DNA from: Rhizobium sp. Q54
GTDB lineage: Bacteria; Pseudomonadota; Alphaproteobacteria; Rhizobiales; Xanthobacteraceae
NCBI GenBank assembly: GCA_945870035.1
Contig: CAMBQQ010000017.1
Location: 1-50,521, forward strand
Length of the DNA stretch: 50,521 nt
Direction: 5' to 3'
The stretch's first letter is position 1. Each line of letters begins with the position of its first letter. The notes below the pieces were generated by a model. The model had not been told where the DNA came from, ran no database searches, and was given only the letters and a program-made list of their open reading frames with translations. The position numbers and the translations under genes were made by a program. This document shows, in pieces, positions 33,994-43,558 of the stretch.

Positions 33994-35217
33994 ATGGCGA
34001 CCGAAGCCGGCCGTAATCGCGCAGTCTATGCCGCCGATCCGGGGACGAGCCGGGGCCGGCTGCATGCCGAGCCGAAAAGCCCGACCCGCAACGATTTCCG
34101 CCGCGATTGCGACCGCATCATCCATTCGACCGCGTTCCGCCGGCTGGCGCACAAGACGCAGGTCTTCGTCTATCACGAGGGCGACCATTACCGCACAAGG
34201 CTGACCCATACGCTCGAAGTCGCGCAGATCGCCCGTTCGCTGGCGCGCGCGCTTGGGCTCGATGAGGACCTCGCCGAAGTGCTGGCTTTGGCGCACGACC
34301 TCGGCCATCCGCCGTTCGGGCATGCCGGCGAGCGCGCGCTCGACAAGACACTGCAAGGTTCGGCGCTGGCCGGCTTCGGCGGCTTCGACCACAACGCGCA
34401 GGCTTTGCGCATCGTCACCGATCTGGAGCGCCGCTATGCCGACTTCGACGGCCTCAACCTCACCTGGGAAACCCTCGAAGGCCTGGTCAAGCACAACGGT
34501 CCGCTGACGACGCGCGACGGCAAGGCCTTCGGCCGCCATGCCGCGCAAGGCGTGCCGGCGGCGATCACCGCCTATTGCCAGATTCAGGATCTCGAACTGT
34601 GGTCGCAGCCTTCCGCCGAGGCGCAGATCGCGGCACTCGCCGACGACATCGCCTATGACGCGCACGATATCGACGACGGCCTGCGCGCCGACTTGTTCAC
34701 GCTCGGCGACATAACAAGCGTGCCGTTCATCGGCGGCATCGTCGGCGAAATCCAGGCGCGCTATCCGCTGCTCGATCCGGCCCGCCGTGTGCACGAAGTG
34801 GTGCGCCGCGTCATCACCCGCATGATCGAGGATGTCATCGTCGAAAGCGAAACGCGGCTGGCCGCGCTCGGCGCGAAGAGCGCCGCCGACATCCGCAACG
34901 CCGCCAGCACCGTGGTGATGTTCTCGCCGGCCATGGCCGAGGCCGATGCCGCCATCAAGGGCTTTCTCTACCCGCGCATGTACCGGCACAGCCGCGTCAT
35001 GCGGGTGATGGACGAGGCCGAGGCCGTGATCCGCGATCTCTTTGCCCACTTCACCGCGCAGCCCACCGATCTGCCGGCGGAGTGGAGCGACGGCTTTGCG
35101 CAACTCGATGATGGTGCGCGGGCGCGGCGCATTGCCGACTTCATCGCCGGAATGACCGACCGCTACGCGCTGGTCGAACACGCGCGCTTTTTTGCGCACA
35201 CGCCGGAGCTGCGCTAG
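33994..35217 (+). CDS. dgt: dGTP triphosphohydrolase-like HD protein
   Basis: A 407-residue HD-domain enzyme that splits dNTPs into nucleoside and triphosphate. Family landmarks are [40 protein letters not shown], the HD motif [16 protein letters not shown], and [19 protein letters not shown]. The start at 33994 gives [20 protein letters not shown]; a GTG/ATG further upstream would add unmatched residues. It is the bacterial type-2 short form. In relatives it is close to argS; here about 3.9 kb of other genes separate them. Confidence 0.93.
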   Translation: MATEAGRNRAVYAADPGTSRGRLHAEPKSPTRNDFRRDCDRIIHSTAFRRLAHKTQVFVYHEGDHYRTRLTHTLEVAQIARSLARALGLDEDLAEVLALAHDLGHPPFGHAGERALDKTLQGSALAGFGGFDHNAQALRIVTDLERRYADFDGLNLTWETLEGLVKHNGPLTTRDGKAFGRHAAQGVPAAITAYCQIQDLELWSQPSAEAQIAALADDIAYDAHDIDDGLRADLFTLGDITSVPFIGGIVGEIQARYPLLDPARRVHEVVRRVITRMIEDVIVESETRLAALGAKSAADIRNAASTVVMFSPAMAEADAAIKGFLYPRMYRHSRVMRVMDEAEAVIRDLFAHFTAQPTDLPAEWSDGFAQLDDGARARRIADFIAGMTDRYALVEHARFFAHTPELR

Positions 35218-35303
35218 ACCGTCGCCGATAGTTCGCCGGCTGACATCCGGAACCAAGGCCGGCATTTCCGGTTAACCGGCTAGCGGCAACCGGAGCGGAC
35301 ACG

Positions 35304-35753
35304 ATGAATCAATATTTGAAGTTCGGACTGATGATCGCGGTGTCGACGGCCGTCATGTACGGCCTGATGTATCTCAACGTCTATGCCTTCGATCACATCT
35401 ATTTCAGCGAGACCCGCCTCTATATGGCGCTCATCATGGGCGCGGCGATGGCGTTCGTCATGCTGGCCTTCATGTGGGGCATGTATGCGAATGCCAAAGT
35501 CAACGTGGCGATCCTCGCCGCCAGCCTCATCGTCTTCGCCGGCGCGCTATATCTGGTGCGCAGCCAGGCGATCGTCGGCGAGGTCGCCTACATGAGGGCG
35601 ATGATCCCGCATCATTCCATTGCCATCCTGACCAGCCGGCGCGCGCAGATCGCCGATCCGCGTGTGCGAAAGCTTGCCGATGAGATCATCGAGGCGCAGG
35701 TGCGCGAGATCCGCGAGATGAACGACCTGATCGCCGAACTAGAGCGCCGCTAG
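35304..35753 (+). CDS. DUF305-family membrane protein
   Basis: A 149-residue protein with three membrane segments (about residues 7-28, 38-60, 66-86). A short DUF305 helix pair follows, containing YMRAMIPHHSIAILTSRRAQ (about 97-117). The paired His (HH) and Met residues in this motif are common to proteins of the CopM type, some of which bind copper or silver. A metal-related role is only suggested. Its stop codon (35751-35753) touches a palindromic repeat. Confidence 0.87.
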   Translation: MNQYLKFGLMIAVSTAVMYGLMYLNVYAFDHIYFSETRLYMALIMGAAMAFVMLAFMWGMYANAKVNVAILAASLIVFAGALYLVRSQAIVGEVAYMRAMIPHHSIAILTSRRAQIADPRVRKLADEIIEAQVREIREMNDLIAELERR

Positions 35754-35801
35754 AGCATGATCCCGAAAAGTGGGAACCGGTTTTCGGAAAAGATCATGCT
35801 C
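35753..35801. repeat. Palindromic intergenic repeat (GAGCATGATC type)
   Basis: GAGCATGATC at 35753-35762 pairs with GATCATGCTC at 35792-35801. The inner arms CGAAAA and TTTTCG flank GTGGGAACCGG. This 'AGCATGATCCCGAAAAGTGG' element is a widespread dispersed repeat of Hyphomicrobiales. It may act as a bidirectional hairpin between the convergent genes on each side. Confidence 0.8.
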
Positions 35802-35866
35802 AAACAAAATGTTATCGAGGCAGAGTGATTCAACCTAAACGCACCTTGCTTTAGGCGATTGCCGCT

Positions 35867-36454
35867 CTAGCTTCGTTCGATGGCGCGTTCCAGCCGGCGC
35901 GATAGATACCAGGACAGCCCGAGGAAGCCGATCAGCATCACGACGCCGAAGCCCGACGAGGCGTCGTTCATCAGCTTTTCCGACACCTGGCCGAAGGCGT
36001 AGCCGATCGACACCACCGTGCAGCTCCACAGTCCGGCGGCGACGAAATTGAGTGCGAGAAATGTCGACCACGGCAGGTTCGACATGCCGTAGGCGATGGC
36101 CGCGAAGCCGCGAATGCCGTGCGGAAAGCGGTGCACCATGATCATCCAGAGGTAATGCCGGTCGGTCAGCCGTGCCGCCGTCTGCACCGTCGCGGAAACG
36201 CGCGGGAATGACGACAGCGCGCGCGCGCCATATTTGCGGCCGATCCAGAAGCGGATGACGTCGCCAAAAAAACTGCCGATCCAGCACACCACGATCAGCG
36301 TGCCCAGGGCCAGCGCGCCGGAATGCGCGGCGTAGCCGGAAAACAGGCCGAACAGCAGGCTGTGCGACGCCGCGTAGGCGAACATGAACGTGTAGGCGGC
36401 ATCGCCGTGCTGGCGAATGAGGTCGAGGAACCCGGTCAGGTCGGTCGGAAACAT
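35867..36454 (-). CDS. DedA-family (VTT domain) membrane protein
   Basis: A 195-residue polytopic inner-membrane protein with the VTT/DedA pattern: FVGG-like FFGDVIRFWIGRKYGARALS, then the re-entrant RHYLWMIMVHRFPHGIRGFA (basic residues and Pro-His-Gly-Ile-Arg), then LPWSTFLALNFVAAGLWSCT. DedA proteins are linked to lipid scrambling and proton-dependent membrane homeostasis. The ATG at 36454 was preferred to the TTG just upstream. An overlapping frame on the same strand (35835-36494) is a shadow. Confidence 0.85.
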   Translation of the reverse strand: MFPTDLTGFLDLIRQHGDAAYTFMFAYAASHSLLFGLFSGYAAHSGALALGTLIVVCWIGSFFGDVIRFWIGRKYGARALSSFPRVSATVQTAARLTDRHYLWMIMVHRFPHGIRGFAAIAYGMSNLPWSTFLALNFVAAGLWSCTVVSIGYAFGQVSEKLMNDASSGFGVVMLIGFLGLSWYLSRRLERAIERS

Positions 36455-36608
36455 CAAGGGAAGCGGCCTTTACGTCAGCGAAGGCCCCGGTCACGGGGAT
36501 CGCGGGGACGCTACACGCTGGCGGCGCCGGGCGATAGCCGCGCCCGGCTGCGTCGCCGGGACGCAGCCGCAGGTGATGCTATGGCGGAACCTGTTTCCGG
36601 TCGCGCCG

Positions 36609-36809
36609 TCAGTGAGCCCGGGCGCGGTTGAGCTGCCTTGCGACGATAACCGCCACCGGAATGGCGGCGATGAACCCGCCAATGGCGGCGTAGGGGATGT
36701 AGCTCATGGCATGGCCCGCCAGTGCCGGCACGGCCAGCACAATCATGATCGCGACGCCGGCAAACACCGTGCCTGCGATCGACCACATCATCATCGTCAG
36801 CCTGAACAT
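36609..36809 (-). CDS. Small two-span membrane protein
   Basis: A 66-residue protein with two hydrophobic stretches (MWSIAGTVFAGVAIMIVLAV and YAAIGGFIAAIPVAVIVARQ) joined by ALAGHAMSYIP. Proteins of this size and pattern are frequent in Bradyrhizobium-like genomes and lack an assigned function. It stands alone. The next 214 bases upstream (36810-37023) hold no gene. Confidence 0.7.
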   Translation of the reverse strand: MFRLTMMMWSIAGTVFAGVAIMIVLAVPALAGHAMSYIPYAAIGGFIAAIPVAVIVARQLNRARAH

Positions 36810-37023
36810 GAGTCGCTCCCGTGTATTGACCTTGGCGCATCTCCTGCCAGGCGCGGGGTAGACGCATTGATCTGGCGCAAGCGTAATGTGATACCTCCAT
36901 TAGTCATGCGCGTCGAATTCGGCTTGTCGAGGGTCGTTTTCGCGTAGCCAGGAAATTGTCAGCGCGCGGCCGGCCCCGGTAATCGCTCTTGATGCCCGCG
37001 CTGATATCCAGAGGGAATGAACG

Positions 37024-37257
37024 GTGGAGCTTTTCTAATTTCATGCGGACAAGGATGAGCCCTTGTCGAACGACATGCTGTTCGAAATGTCGGACATCGC
37101 CGGTGCCGAACAGGCGGCGGTCGAGTATTTGGTGGCGGCGGCGCGCGATGAAATTGGCGGCACGCGCTATGGCCGTGAGTTTGTCTGCTTTCTCAGGAAC
37201 CTGGAAGGCAAGCCTTTGACCCGGATTAGCCTGGTCGTGCAGATCGAGCCGCTGTAG
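37024..37257 (+). pseudogene. DUF6894-like gene with an early in-frame stop
   Basis: Read from GTG at 37024 the frame gives VELF, then TAA (37036-37038), then FHADKDEPLSNDMLFEMSDI and continues to 37257. If the TAA were TAT or TAC, the start would read ELFYFHADKDE, the 'YFH' opening typical of DUF6894-like small proteins. The end REFVCFLRNLEGKPLTRISL also matches the family pattern. A shortened 64-residue product could start at TTG 37063 but would lack the first beta strand. The family match is from memory and moderate. Confidence 0.6.
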
Positions 37258-37270
37258 CGGCGCGGGCGCG

Positions 37271-38326
37271 TCAGGTGCCGTGCCGATGCGTGTGGTGCAT
37301 GTCGGGAACATGCGCATGGCTGTGCCGCATCGGCCTGTGTTGGTGGGCGTGCGTGTGCGGCTCGCCCGGTGGATCGTCCGGCCCGTGGACGTGCTGATGA
37401 TGGTCGTCGTGTACATGCGGATGGTTATGCGCCACCGCTTCATGGTCGTGCACATGGACATGGAGTTCGGTGAGATGCAGCCAGACACCGACACCCATCA
37501 AAAGGCCGGCGAGGGCAAACTGAATTGTCAGCGGATCGCCGAGGAACGCTACCGCCGCGCTACTGCCGATAAAGGGCGCGGTTGAAAAATACGCGCCGGT
37601 TCGCGCTGCGCCGAGATGGCGCAAAGCAATGACGAAGAGCGCGAGGCTGACGCCATAGCCCAGAAATCCGACGATACCGGCGACAGCCACAGTGCCAAGC
37701 GCGGGTATCGATGCGCCGGCCAAAAGGCCGAGGAGGAGCGTGAACGGCCCGGCGATAAGGCCTTTCAACTGAACGATCTGGAGAGGGTCGGCGAGCGAGA
37801 CCTTGCGTGTCAGATTGTTGTCGAGACCCCATGCCAGACAGGCGCCGGCGATGGCGAGCGGGCCGATCAGGCTATCCAGCGTCGGCGTACCCGTCCATGC
37901 CAGCACTATGGCGCCGGCCACCAGGCACATCATGCCGGCGGCGATGCGGCGGTCGACATGTTCGTGGAAAATGAACCAGGCCATCAGCGCGGTTGCCGCG
38001 CCTTCGAGCGCCAATAAAAGAGAGGCGGTGGCCGCGCCTGTATGGGCAAGCCCAGCCATCAACAGCAATGGGCCAAGCACGCCGCCGGCCGCTATCGCGC
38101 CGGCGAGCCAGGGCAGGTCGGTGCGCGTCAAGGCCGCTTCCGGCGCGCCGGATGCAATGGTCGGAAAAAGGCGCCGGAGCAAAGCGATGCCGATGCCGGC
38201 GCCGCAGTACAACAGTCCGGCCAGCACGGCCGGATGCACCGAACCGATCAACAGTTTGGCGGCGGGCGTCGATGCGCCGAACAAGGCGGCGGACGCCAAG
38301 GCATACAAGACGGCGGCTTTGTTCAT
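37271..38326 (-). CDS. DMT/EamA-family transporter with histidine-rich C-terminal tail
   Basis: A 351-residue inner-membrane protein with ten predicted helices in two EamA repeats (first repeat about 5-140, second about 148-285). The last 63 residues (289-351) contain 23 histidines, in runs such as HVHVHDHE and HDDHHQHVHG, and should bind metal ions. EamA carriers usually export metabolites; His-rich tails are known in Zn, Ni or Co transporters. A divalent-metal exporter or sensor role is therefore plausible but unproven. The start at 38326 gives MNKAAVLYALASAALFGAST. Confidence 0.88.
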   Translation of the reverse strand: MNKAAVLYALASAALFGASTPAAKLLIGSVHPAVLAGLLYCGAGIGIALLRRLFPTIASGAPEAALTRTDLPWLAGAIAAGGVLGPLLLMAGLAHTGAATASLLLALEGAATALMAWFIFHEHVDRRIAAGMMCLVAGAIVLAWTGTPTLDSLIGPLAIAGACLAWGLDNNLTRKVSLADPLQIVQLKGLIAGPFTLLLGLLAGASIPALGTVAVAGIVGFLGYGVSLALFVIALRHLGAARTGAYFSTAPFIGSSAAVAFLGDPLTIQFALAGLLMGVGVWLHLTELHVHVHDHEAVAHNHPHVHDDHHQHVHGPDDPPGEPHTHAHQHRPMRHSHAHVPDMHHTHRHGT

Positions 38327-38379
38327 CGGGCAATGGTATCGTGCACAAGCCGCAAAAACCACCGTTGGGGTGTTGTCAC

Positions 38380-39030
38380 ATGACGCTTCCATTCTCGACG
38401 GCGCAGTTCTTTGCGGTATTCGCCGCGTACAATAGCGCGATCTGGCCCGCGCCGGTTCTGGCCTACGCCGCGGCCTTGCCGGCGGTTGCGCTGTTGTTCA
38501 GGCCGCGGCTTGCGGCCGACCGCGTCATATCGCTGGTGCTTGCCGCGATGTGGGGCTTTGCCGGCATTGTCTATCACGGGATCTTTTTCTACCCGATCAA
38601 TAGCGCCGCGCTGTTGTTTGGCCTGGCCTTCGTCGCGCAAGGCGCGATCTTCTTCGTGCTCGGCGTCATGCGGCGGCAATTGCATTTCGGCTGGAGCCGA
38701 ACATGGCGCAGCGGCGTCGGCGCCGGATTAATCTTCTATAGCATGGTGGTTTATCCGGCCGCCGGTTTGGTGCTCGGTCATCCTTTTCCGAACCTGCCTC
38801 TGTTCGGCGTCGCGCCGTGCCCGATTCTCATTTTCACGTTTGGCTTGCTGCTGATGTTGCGCGGTCCGGTAGCATCGTGGGTTATCGTCATTCCTGTCTT
38901 ATGGTCGATCGTCGGCGGCAGCGCGGCCATTCTGCTGAACGTGCCGCAAGACCTGATGTTGCCGGTTGGCGGCGCTTTGACGGTTGGATTATTGGTAAAG
39001 GCGCAGCCGCGGCTGCTGCGCTGGCCTTGA
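38380..39030 (+). CDS. DUF6064-like multi-span membrane protein
   Basis: A 216-residue protein with about six membrane segments. It starts MTLPFSTAQFFAVFAAYNSA, followed by IWPAPVLAYAAALPAVALLF, and continues through FAGIVYHGIFFYPINSAALL to FTFGLLLMLRGPVASWVIVI. The FxxYNxxxWP opening is typical of DUF6064 proteins, whose function is not known. The ATG at 38380 begins 53 bases from the divergent DMT gene. A longer upstream frame overlaps that gene and is not used. Confidence 0.78.
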   Translation: MTLPFSTAQFFAVFAAYNSAIWPAPVLAYAAALPAVALLFRPRLAADRVISLVLAAMWGFAGIVYHGIFFYPINSAALLFGLAFVAQGAIFFVLGVMRRQLHFGWSRTWRSGVGAGLIFYSMVVYPAAGLVLGHPFPNLPLFGVAPCPILIFTFGLLLMLRGPVASWVIVIPVLWSIVGGSAAILLNVPQDLMLPVGGALTVGLLVKAQPRLLRWP

Positions 39031-39105
39031 GCGCCTTCGACGGTGGGGCGCGTACCTTCTCGCAATTTTTGACTCAAAGGCGAAAATCCCTTACCCGCAG
39101 CCACC

Positions 39106-40926
39106 ATGACCGCCGGTTCCCCTCCGTCCCATCTGTTCGCCACCATGCTCGCGCGGGTCCAGACCGCGGCGGGCGCGGTGCTTGGCTCGGCCGCCGATCT
39201 GGCGCGGATCGTCGTCGAGCCGCCGCGCGATCCGGCCCATGGCGACATGGCGACCAATGCCGCCATGGTGCTGGCCAAGGATGCAGGCCTCAAGCCGCGC
39301 GACCTCGCCGACAAGATCGCCGAGGCTTTGCGCGCCGACAGCCTGGTGGAAAAGATCGACATTGCCGGCCCCGGCTTCATCAATCTCACTTTGAAGGCCC
39401 ATGTCTGGGGCGATGCGCTGCGCGCGGTACTGGAGCAGGGCAAGCAGTATGGCCGTGGTGCCATCGGCGCCGGCGCCAAAATCAATGTCGAATATGTCTC
39501 GGCCAATCCGACCGGGCCGCTGCATGTCGGCCATGGCCGCGGCGCGGTGTTCGGCGACGCCTTGGCGAGCCTGTTGGCTTTCGCCGGCTATGACGTGGCG
39601 CGTGAATATTACATCAACGACGCCGGCGCGCAGGTCGATGTGTTGGCGCGTTCGGCATTCCTGCGCTACCGCGAGGCGCTCGGCGAAGCCATCGGCGAAA
39701 TCCCGGAGGGCCTTTATCCCGGCGATTATCTCAAAGAGTGCGGCGAAGAACTCGCCAAGGATTACGGCGACAGTCTCGCCAAAATGCCGGAAGACGAATG
39801 GCTGCCGATCGTGCGGCTGCGCGCCACCGACATGATGATGGCCGAGATCCGTAACGATCTCGCCTCGCTGCGTATCGTGCCCAACGTGTTTTTCTCCGAG
39901 CGTTCGTTGATCGAGGGCGAACTGCCCGATCCCTTCGCCACCGAGGAAGCGCCGGTGCGGCCCAAGGACGTGGTCGAGACCACGATCGCGCAAATGCGCG
40001 AACTCGGCCATGTCTACGAAGGCCGCCTGCCGCCGCCGAAGAGCGGCAATCTCGAAGACTGGGAAGACCGCGAACAGACCTTGTTTCGCTCGACCGCCTT
40101 CGGCGACGATGTCGACCGGCCGCTGTTGAAGTCGGACGGCAGCTACACCTATTTCGCCACCGATATCGCCTATCACAAGTCAAAACTTGACCGCGGTTTC
40201 CTGAGCCTGATCGACGTCTGGGGCGCCGATCACGGCGGCTATATCAAGCGCATGAAAGCGGCGGTATCGGCGCTTTCCGGCGGCAAGGCCGATCTCGACG
40301 TTAAATTGGTTCAACTCGTTCGCCTTCTCCGCGCCGGCGAGCCGGTGAAGATGTCCAAGCGGGCAGGCGACTACGTCACTTTGCGCGAAGTGGTCGCCGA
40401 AGTCGGGCGCTCGGCGGTGCGCTTCGACATGCTGTATCGCAAGAACGACGCGGTGCTGGATTTCGACCTCGCCAAGGTGATCGAGCAGAGCCGCGAGAAC
40501 CCGGTGTTCTATGTTCAGTACGGCCATGCCCGCGGCCATTCGATCTTCCGCATGGCGCAGGCCGAGATGCCGGCGCTCGCGTCGGAGCCGGCGGCGCGGC
40601 TTGAAGCGCTTAAAATGGCCAATGTCGGCTTGCTGACAGACGAGGGGGAACTCTCGATCATGCGCAAGCTGGCGCTCTACCCACGCCTTATTGAAGCCGC
40701 CGCGGTAGCGCACGAACCGCACCGCGTCGCCTTTTACCTGTATGAATTGGCGAGCGAATTCCACGGGCAGTGGTCGCGCGGGAAAGATTCGCCTCATTTA
40801 CGCTTCATTATCCAGAATGATCCAGAAACGACGGTGGCGCGGCTTGCTTTGGTGCAGGGGATCGTCACCGTCCTCGCTTCGGGGCTGGCGCTCCTGGGGG
40901 TCGATGCGCCGGAAGAAATGCGCTAG
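39106..40926 (+). CDS. argS: Arginyl-tRNA synthetase
   Basis: A 606-residue class Ia synthetase. The N-terminal Add1 domain is at about 1-120. The HIGH-type motif is [20 protein letters not shown] (about 130-149), the KMSKS equivalent is [14 protein letters not shown] (about residues 415-428), and the C-terminal DALR anticodon-binding domain covers about 480-606 ([20 protein letters not shown] near its start). The length is slightly above average, as in other alphaproteobacteria. It heads the conserved argS-SPOR-nagZ-scpAB-tat series. Confidence 0.97.
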   Translation: MTAGSPPSHLFATMLARVQTAAGAVLGSAADLARIVVEPPRDPAHGDMATNAAMVLAKDAGLKPRDLADKIAEALRADSLVEKIDIAGPGFINLTLKAHVWGDALRAVLEQGKQYGRGAIGAGAKINVEYVSANPTGPLHVGHGRGAVFGDALASLLAFAGYDVAREYYINDAGAQVDVLARSAFLRYREALGEAIGEIPEGLYPGDYLKECGEELAKDYGDSLAKMPEDEWLPIVRLRATDMMMAEIRNDLASLRIVPNVFFSERSLIEGELPDPFATEEAPVRPKDVVETTIAQMRELGHVYEGRLPPPKSGNLEDWEDREQTLFRSTAFGDDVDRPLLKSDGSYTYFATDIAYHKSKLDRGFLSLIDVWGADHGGYIKRMKAAVSALSGGKADLDVKLVQLVRLLRAGEPVKMSKRAGDYVTLREVVAEVGRSAVRFDMLYRKNDAVLDFDLAKVIEQSRENPVFYVQYGHARGHSIFRMAQAEMPALASEPAARLEALKMANVGLLTDEGELSIMRKLALYPRLIEAAAVAHEPHRVAFYLYELASEFHGQWSRGKDSPHLRFIIQNDPETTVARLALVQGIVTVLASGLALLGVDAPEEMR

Positions 40927-41018
40927 GTTCCATATCGCCGGAACGCGCATCACGCGAAGCCCATCTGCCCCGCTCGTCTGACGAGCCGCAGGGGCTAACC
41001 TTGAGTACCGGGGATAGT

Positions 41019-42500
41019 ATGGCGGACGATCATAACCAGCGGCCTTATCGTGGAAACGACGCCTCGCAGCGCGCGGCATCGGGCGGTGGCGCTTCGGGCT
41101 CGGGCAACGATCCACTCGCCGAACTCGCCCGCCTGATCGGGCAGAACGATCCGTTTTCCGAATTTGGCCGCGACGGCAACCGCCGGGTCGCGGCGGCTCC
41201 GCATCAGGCTGAGCCAGCGCCTGACTTTACCCGCCAGCCCTTTGGCAGCGCGCCGCTTGCTGGCGATCCCGAAGCCTACCAGGCGGACAGTCAGCCTGCG
41301 GCCTATGCGCCGACCTATGCGCCGGAGGGCCAACCGCCGGTTCCCGGTTACAGCGTGCCTGACTATGAAGTGCCCGGGTATGGCGCGCCGGGTTACGATG
41401 CTTCCGGCTTCCCGGTAGCGCCCGCTGGGCAGGCTTATGAGGATGCCTTCACGCCGCCCGGTACGCAGCATGGCCTCACCGGCGACGACTATTACGACGA
41501 CGTGCCGCCGAACCGCCGCCGCATCGGTATTCTGGCGATCGCCGGGGTGTTCGCGCTTGCTGTGATTGGTACAGCAGGTGCGTTTGGTTATCGCGCAATT
41601 TTCGGTTCCTCATCCTCCTCCCCCCCGCCGGTCATCAAGGCCGAGCAGGCGCCGAGCAAGATCGTTCCGGTCGCCCCCAACAAGGATGCGCAGTCGAAGA
41701 TTCGCGAGCGCGCCAATAACCCGACCGAGCGGCTGGTGTCGCGTGAAGAGCAGCCGATCGTTGTCACAACCACCACACCGCCCGCGGCGCAGAACGCGGG
41801 GCCGGCGCTCGGTAGCGGCGTTGTCGGTTCCGACCCCAAGAAAATTCGCACTATCTCGATCAAGCCTGACGCAACCGAAGCGGCGATGCCGCAGCCGCCG
41901 GATTCTGTGCCAGCGCCGACGGCGCAGCCGCGCGCCGTTTCGACGACCACACAGCGCGCAGCCTCGCCACCGGCCCAGCCTCAGCCTACTGCGCCGGCTC
42001 AGCCTGCCGCGCCGACGGCTGCCCCGGCTTCCGCCCCGATGCGTCTGGCCGCGCCGCGGCCTGCTGACCCGCCTGCGCCCGCCGCCCGTGCCGCGATTTC
42101 TGCCCCGCGCGCTGAGGCGCCGGCACCGGCCAATGCGCCGCTGTCGCTTAATCCGAACGCGGCGCCAGCGCGCGCCGCGCCGCCGCAACAGCCACAGCGG
42201 GCCGCCGCGGTTGCACCGCCTCCCGCTGCCGCTTCGAGCAATGCCTCTTCCGGCGTCTACGGCGTCCAGGTGACGGCGCAGCGCAGCGAGGAGGAGGCGC
42301 AGGCCGCCTTCCGCACCCTGCAGGCCAAGTACCCGGGCCAACTCGGTAACCGCCAGCCGCTGATCAAGCGGGTCGATCTTGGCGAGAAGGGCATTTTCTT
42401 CCGCGCACTGGTCGGGCCTTTCACCGACTCCGCGCAGGCCAGCCAGTTGTGCTCGAGCCTGAAGGCCGCCGGCGGCAGCTGTCTGGTGCAGAAGAATTAA
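41019..42500 (+). CDS. SPOR-domain cell-envelope protein
   Basis: A 493-residue bitopic protein. Residues 1-162 are disordered and cytoplasmic, rich in Pro/Tyr repeats (YAPTYAPEGQPPVPGYSVPD). The membrane span is about 166-186 (IGILAIAGVFALAVIGTAGA). A long Pro/Ala periplasmic linker leads to a C-terminal SPOR domain from about residue 410 (YGVQVTAQRSEEEAQAAFRT). SPOR domains bind denuded glycan at the division site, so a septal role is likely. The ATG at 41019 has GGGGA five bases upstream. It lies between argS and nagZ as in relatives. Confidence 0.92.
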   Translation: MADDHNQRPYRGNDASQRAASGGGASGSGNDPLAELARLIGQNDPFSEFGRDGNRRVAAAPHQAEPAPDFTRQPFGSAPLAGDPEAYQADSQPAAYAPTYAPEGQPPVPGYSVPDYEVPGYGAPGYDASGFPVAPAGQAYEDAFTPPGTQHGLTGDDYYDDVPPNRRRIGILAIAGVFALAVIGTAGAFGYRAIFGSSSSSPPPVIKAEQAPSKIVPVAPNKDAQSKIRERANNPTERLVSREEQPIVVTTTTPPAAQNAGPALGSGVVGSDPKKIRTISIKPDATEAAMPQPPDSVPAPTAQPRAVSTTTQRAASPPAQPQPTAPAQPAAPTAAPASAPMRLAAPRPADPPAPAARAAISAPRAEAPAPANAPLSLNPNAAPARAAPPQQPQRAAAVAPPPAAASSNASSGVYGVQVTAQRSEEEAQAAFRTLQAKYPGQLGNRQPLIKRVDLGEKGIFFRALVGPFTDSAQASQLCSSLKAAGGSCLVQKN

Positions 42501-42544
42501 CAGGCTGATTTGCCTTGATCGTTGGCGCGGGCTAATCCGCGCCG

Positions 42545-43558
42545 ATGGCGTCACGCGCTTTCATCACCGGCCTGGCGGGCCTGACGATTACCGCCAGCGA
42601 ACGCGCGTTTTTACGCGAGGCTCGGCCGTGGGGCCTGATCGTCTTCAAGCGCAATATCAGCACCCCTGAGCAACTCTCTGCTCTGACGCGCGATTTCCGA
42701 GATATTGTGGGCTGGGAAGCGCCCGTTCTGGTCGATCAGGAGGGCGGCCGGGTCGCTCGCCTCGGGCCGCCGCACTGGCCGGTCTATCCGTCAGGCGCGC
42801 GCTACAGCCAGATTTACGACCGGGACCCAACATCGGGCCTCGCGGCGGCACGGCTCGCCGGCCATCTCATAGCCTCCGACCTCAAGGCTGTAGGGATTGA
42901 TACCGATTGCCTGCCGATCGCCGATGTACCGACCCTCGGTCATGATCCCATCATCGGCGACCGCGCCTACGGCACCGAGCCGGCCAAAGTCGCGGCCATC
43001 GCCGGAGCGGTGGCGGCCGGATTGCTGGCCGGTGGCGTCCTGCCGGTACTAAAGCACCTGCCGGGACATGGCCGGGCCACCGCCGACAGCCATCTCAAGC
43101 TGCCGGTAGTCGACACCGACCGCGCCACGCTGGAAAAAACAGATTTTGCCGCCTTCCAGCCGCTACGGAACTTACCGCTCGGCATGACGGCGCATGTTGT
43201 GTTCAGCGCCATCGACCGTGCCCGACCTGCGACAACTTCGGTCACAATAGTGTCTGAAGTGATTCGCGGATCGATCGGCTTCACAGGATTGCTGATGAGC
43301 GACGACGTCTCGATGGGCGCTTTGTCGGGGACAATTGCCGAGCGCAGCCACGCCGCGCTCGCCGCAGGCTGCGATGTCGTGCTTCATTGCAATGGCGATC
43401 TTAACGAGATGATGCAGGTCGCCGGTGCCGCGCCCGAACTTTCAGGTGCGGCGGCACAACGCGCCGATGCCGCTTTGGCTCGGCGCAGCGCCGGCGAGGA
43501 CTTCGATGTCGCGGCGGCGCGCCGGATATTCAACCAGATGGTGGCTTTGACGTCATGA
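42545..43558 (+). CDS. nagZ: Beta-N-acetylhexosaminidase (GH3)
   Basis: This 337-residue cytosolic enzyme removes N-acetylglucosamine from recycled muropeptides. Landmarks are PVLVDQEGGRVARLGPPHWP, the catalytic-loop motif KHLPGHGRATADSHLKLP (His acid/base) and the nucleophile Asp in GLLMSDDVSMGAL. The length is typical of NagZ. It overlaps scpA by four bases (ATGA). Confidence 0.95.
   Translation: MASRAFITGLAGLTITASERAFLREARPWGLIVFKRNISTPEQLSALTRDFRDIVGWEAPVLVDQEGGRVARLGPPHWPVYPSGARYSQIYDRDPTSGLAAARLAGHLIASDLKAVGIDTDCLPIADVPTLGHDPIIGDRAYGTEPAKVAAIAGAVAAGLLAGGVLPVLKHLPGHGRATADSHLKLPVVDTDRATLEKTDFAAFQPLRNLPLGMTAHVVFSAIDRARPATTSVTIVSEVIRGSIGFTGLLMSDDVSMGALSGTIAERSHAALAAGCDVVLHCNGDLNEMMQVAGAAPELSGAAAQRADAALARRSAGEDFDVAAARRIFNQMVALTS

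Noticed and set aside
35835..36494. Alternative minus-strand frame over the DedA gene
   Set aside because: The Arg/His-rich translation is a shadow; the 35867-36454 frame shows clear membrane helices and DedA motifs.
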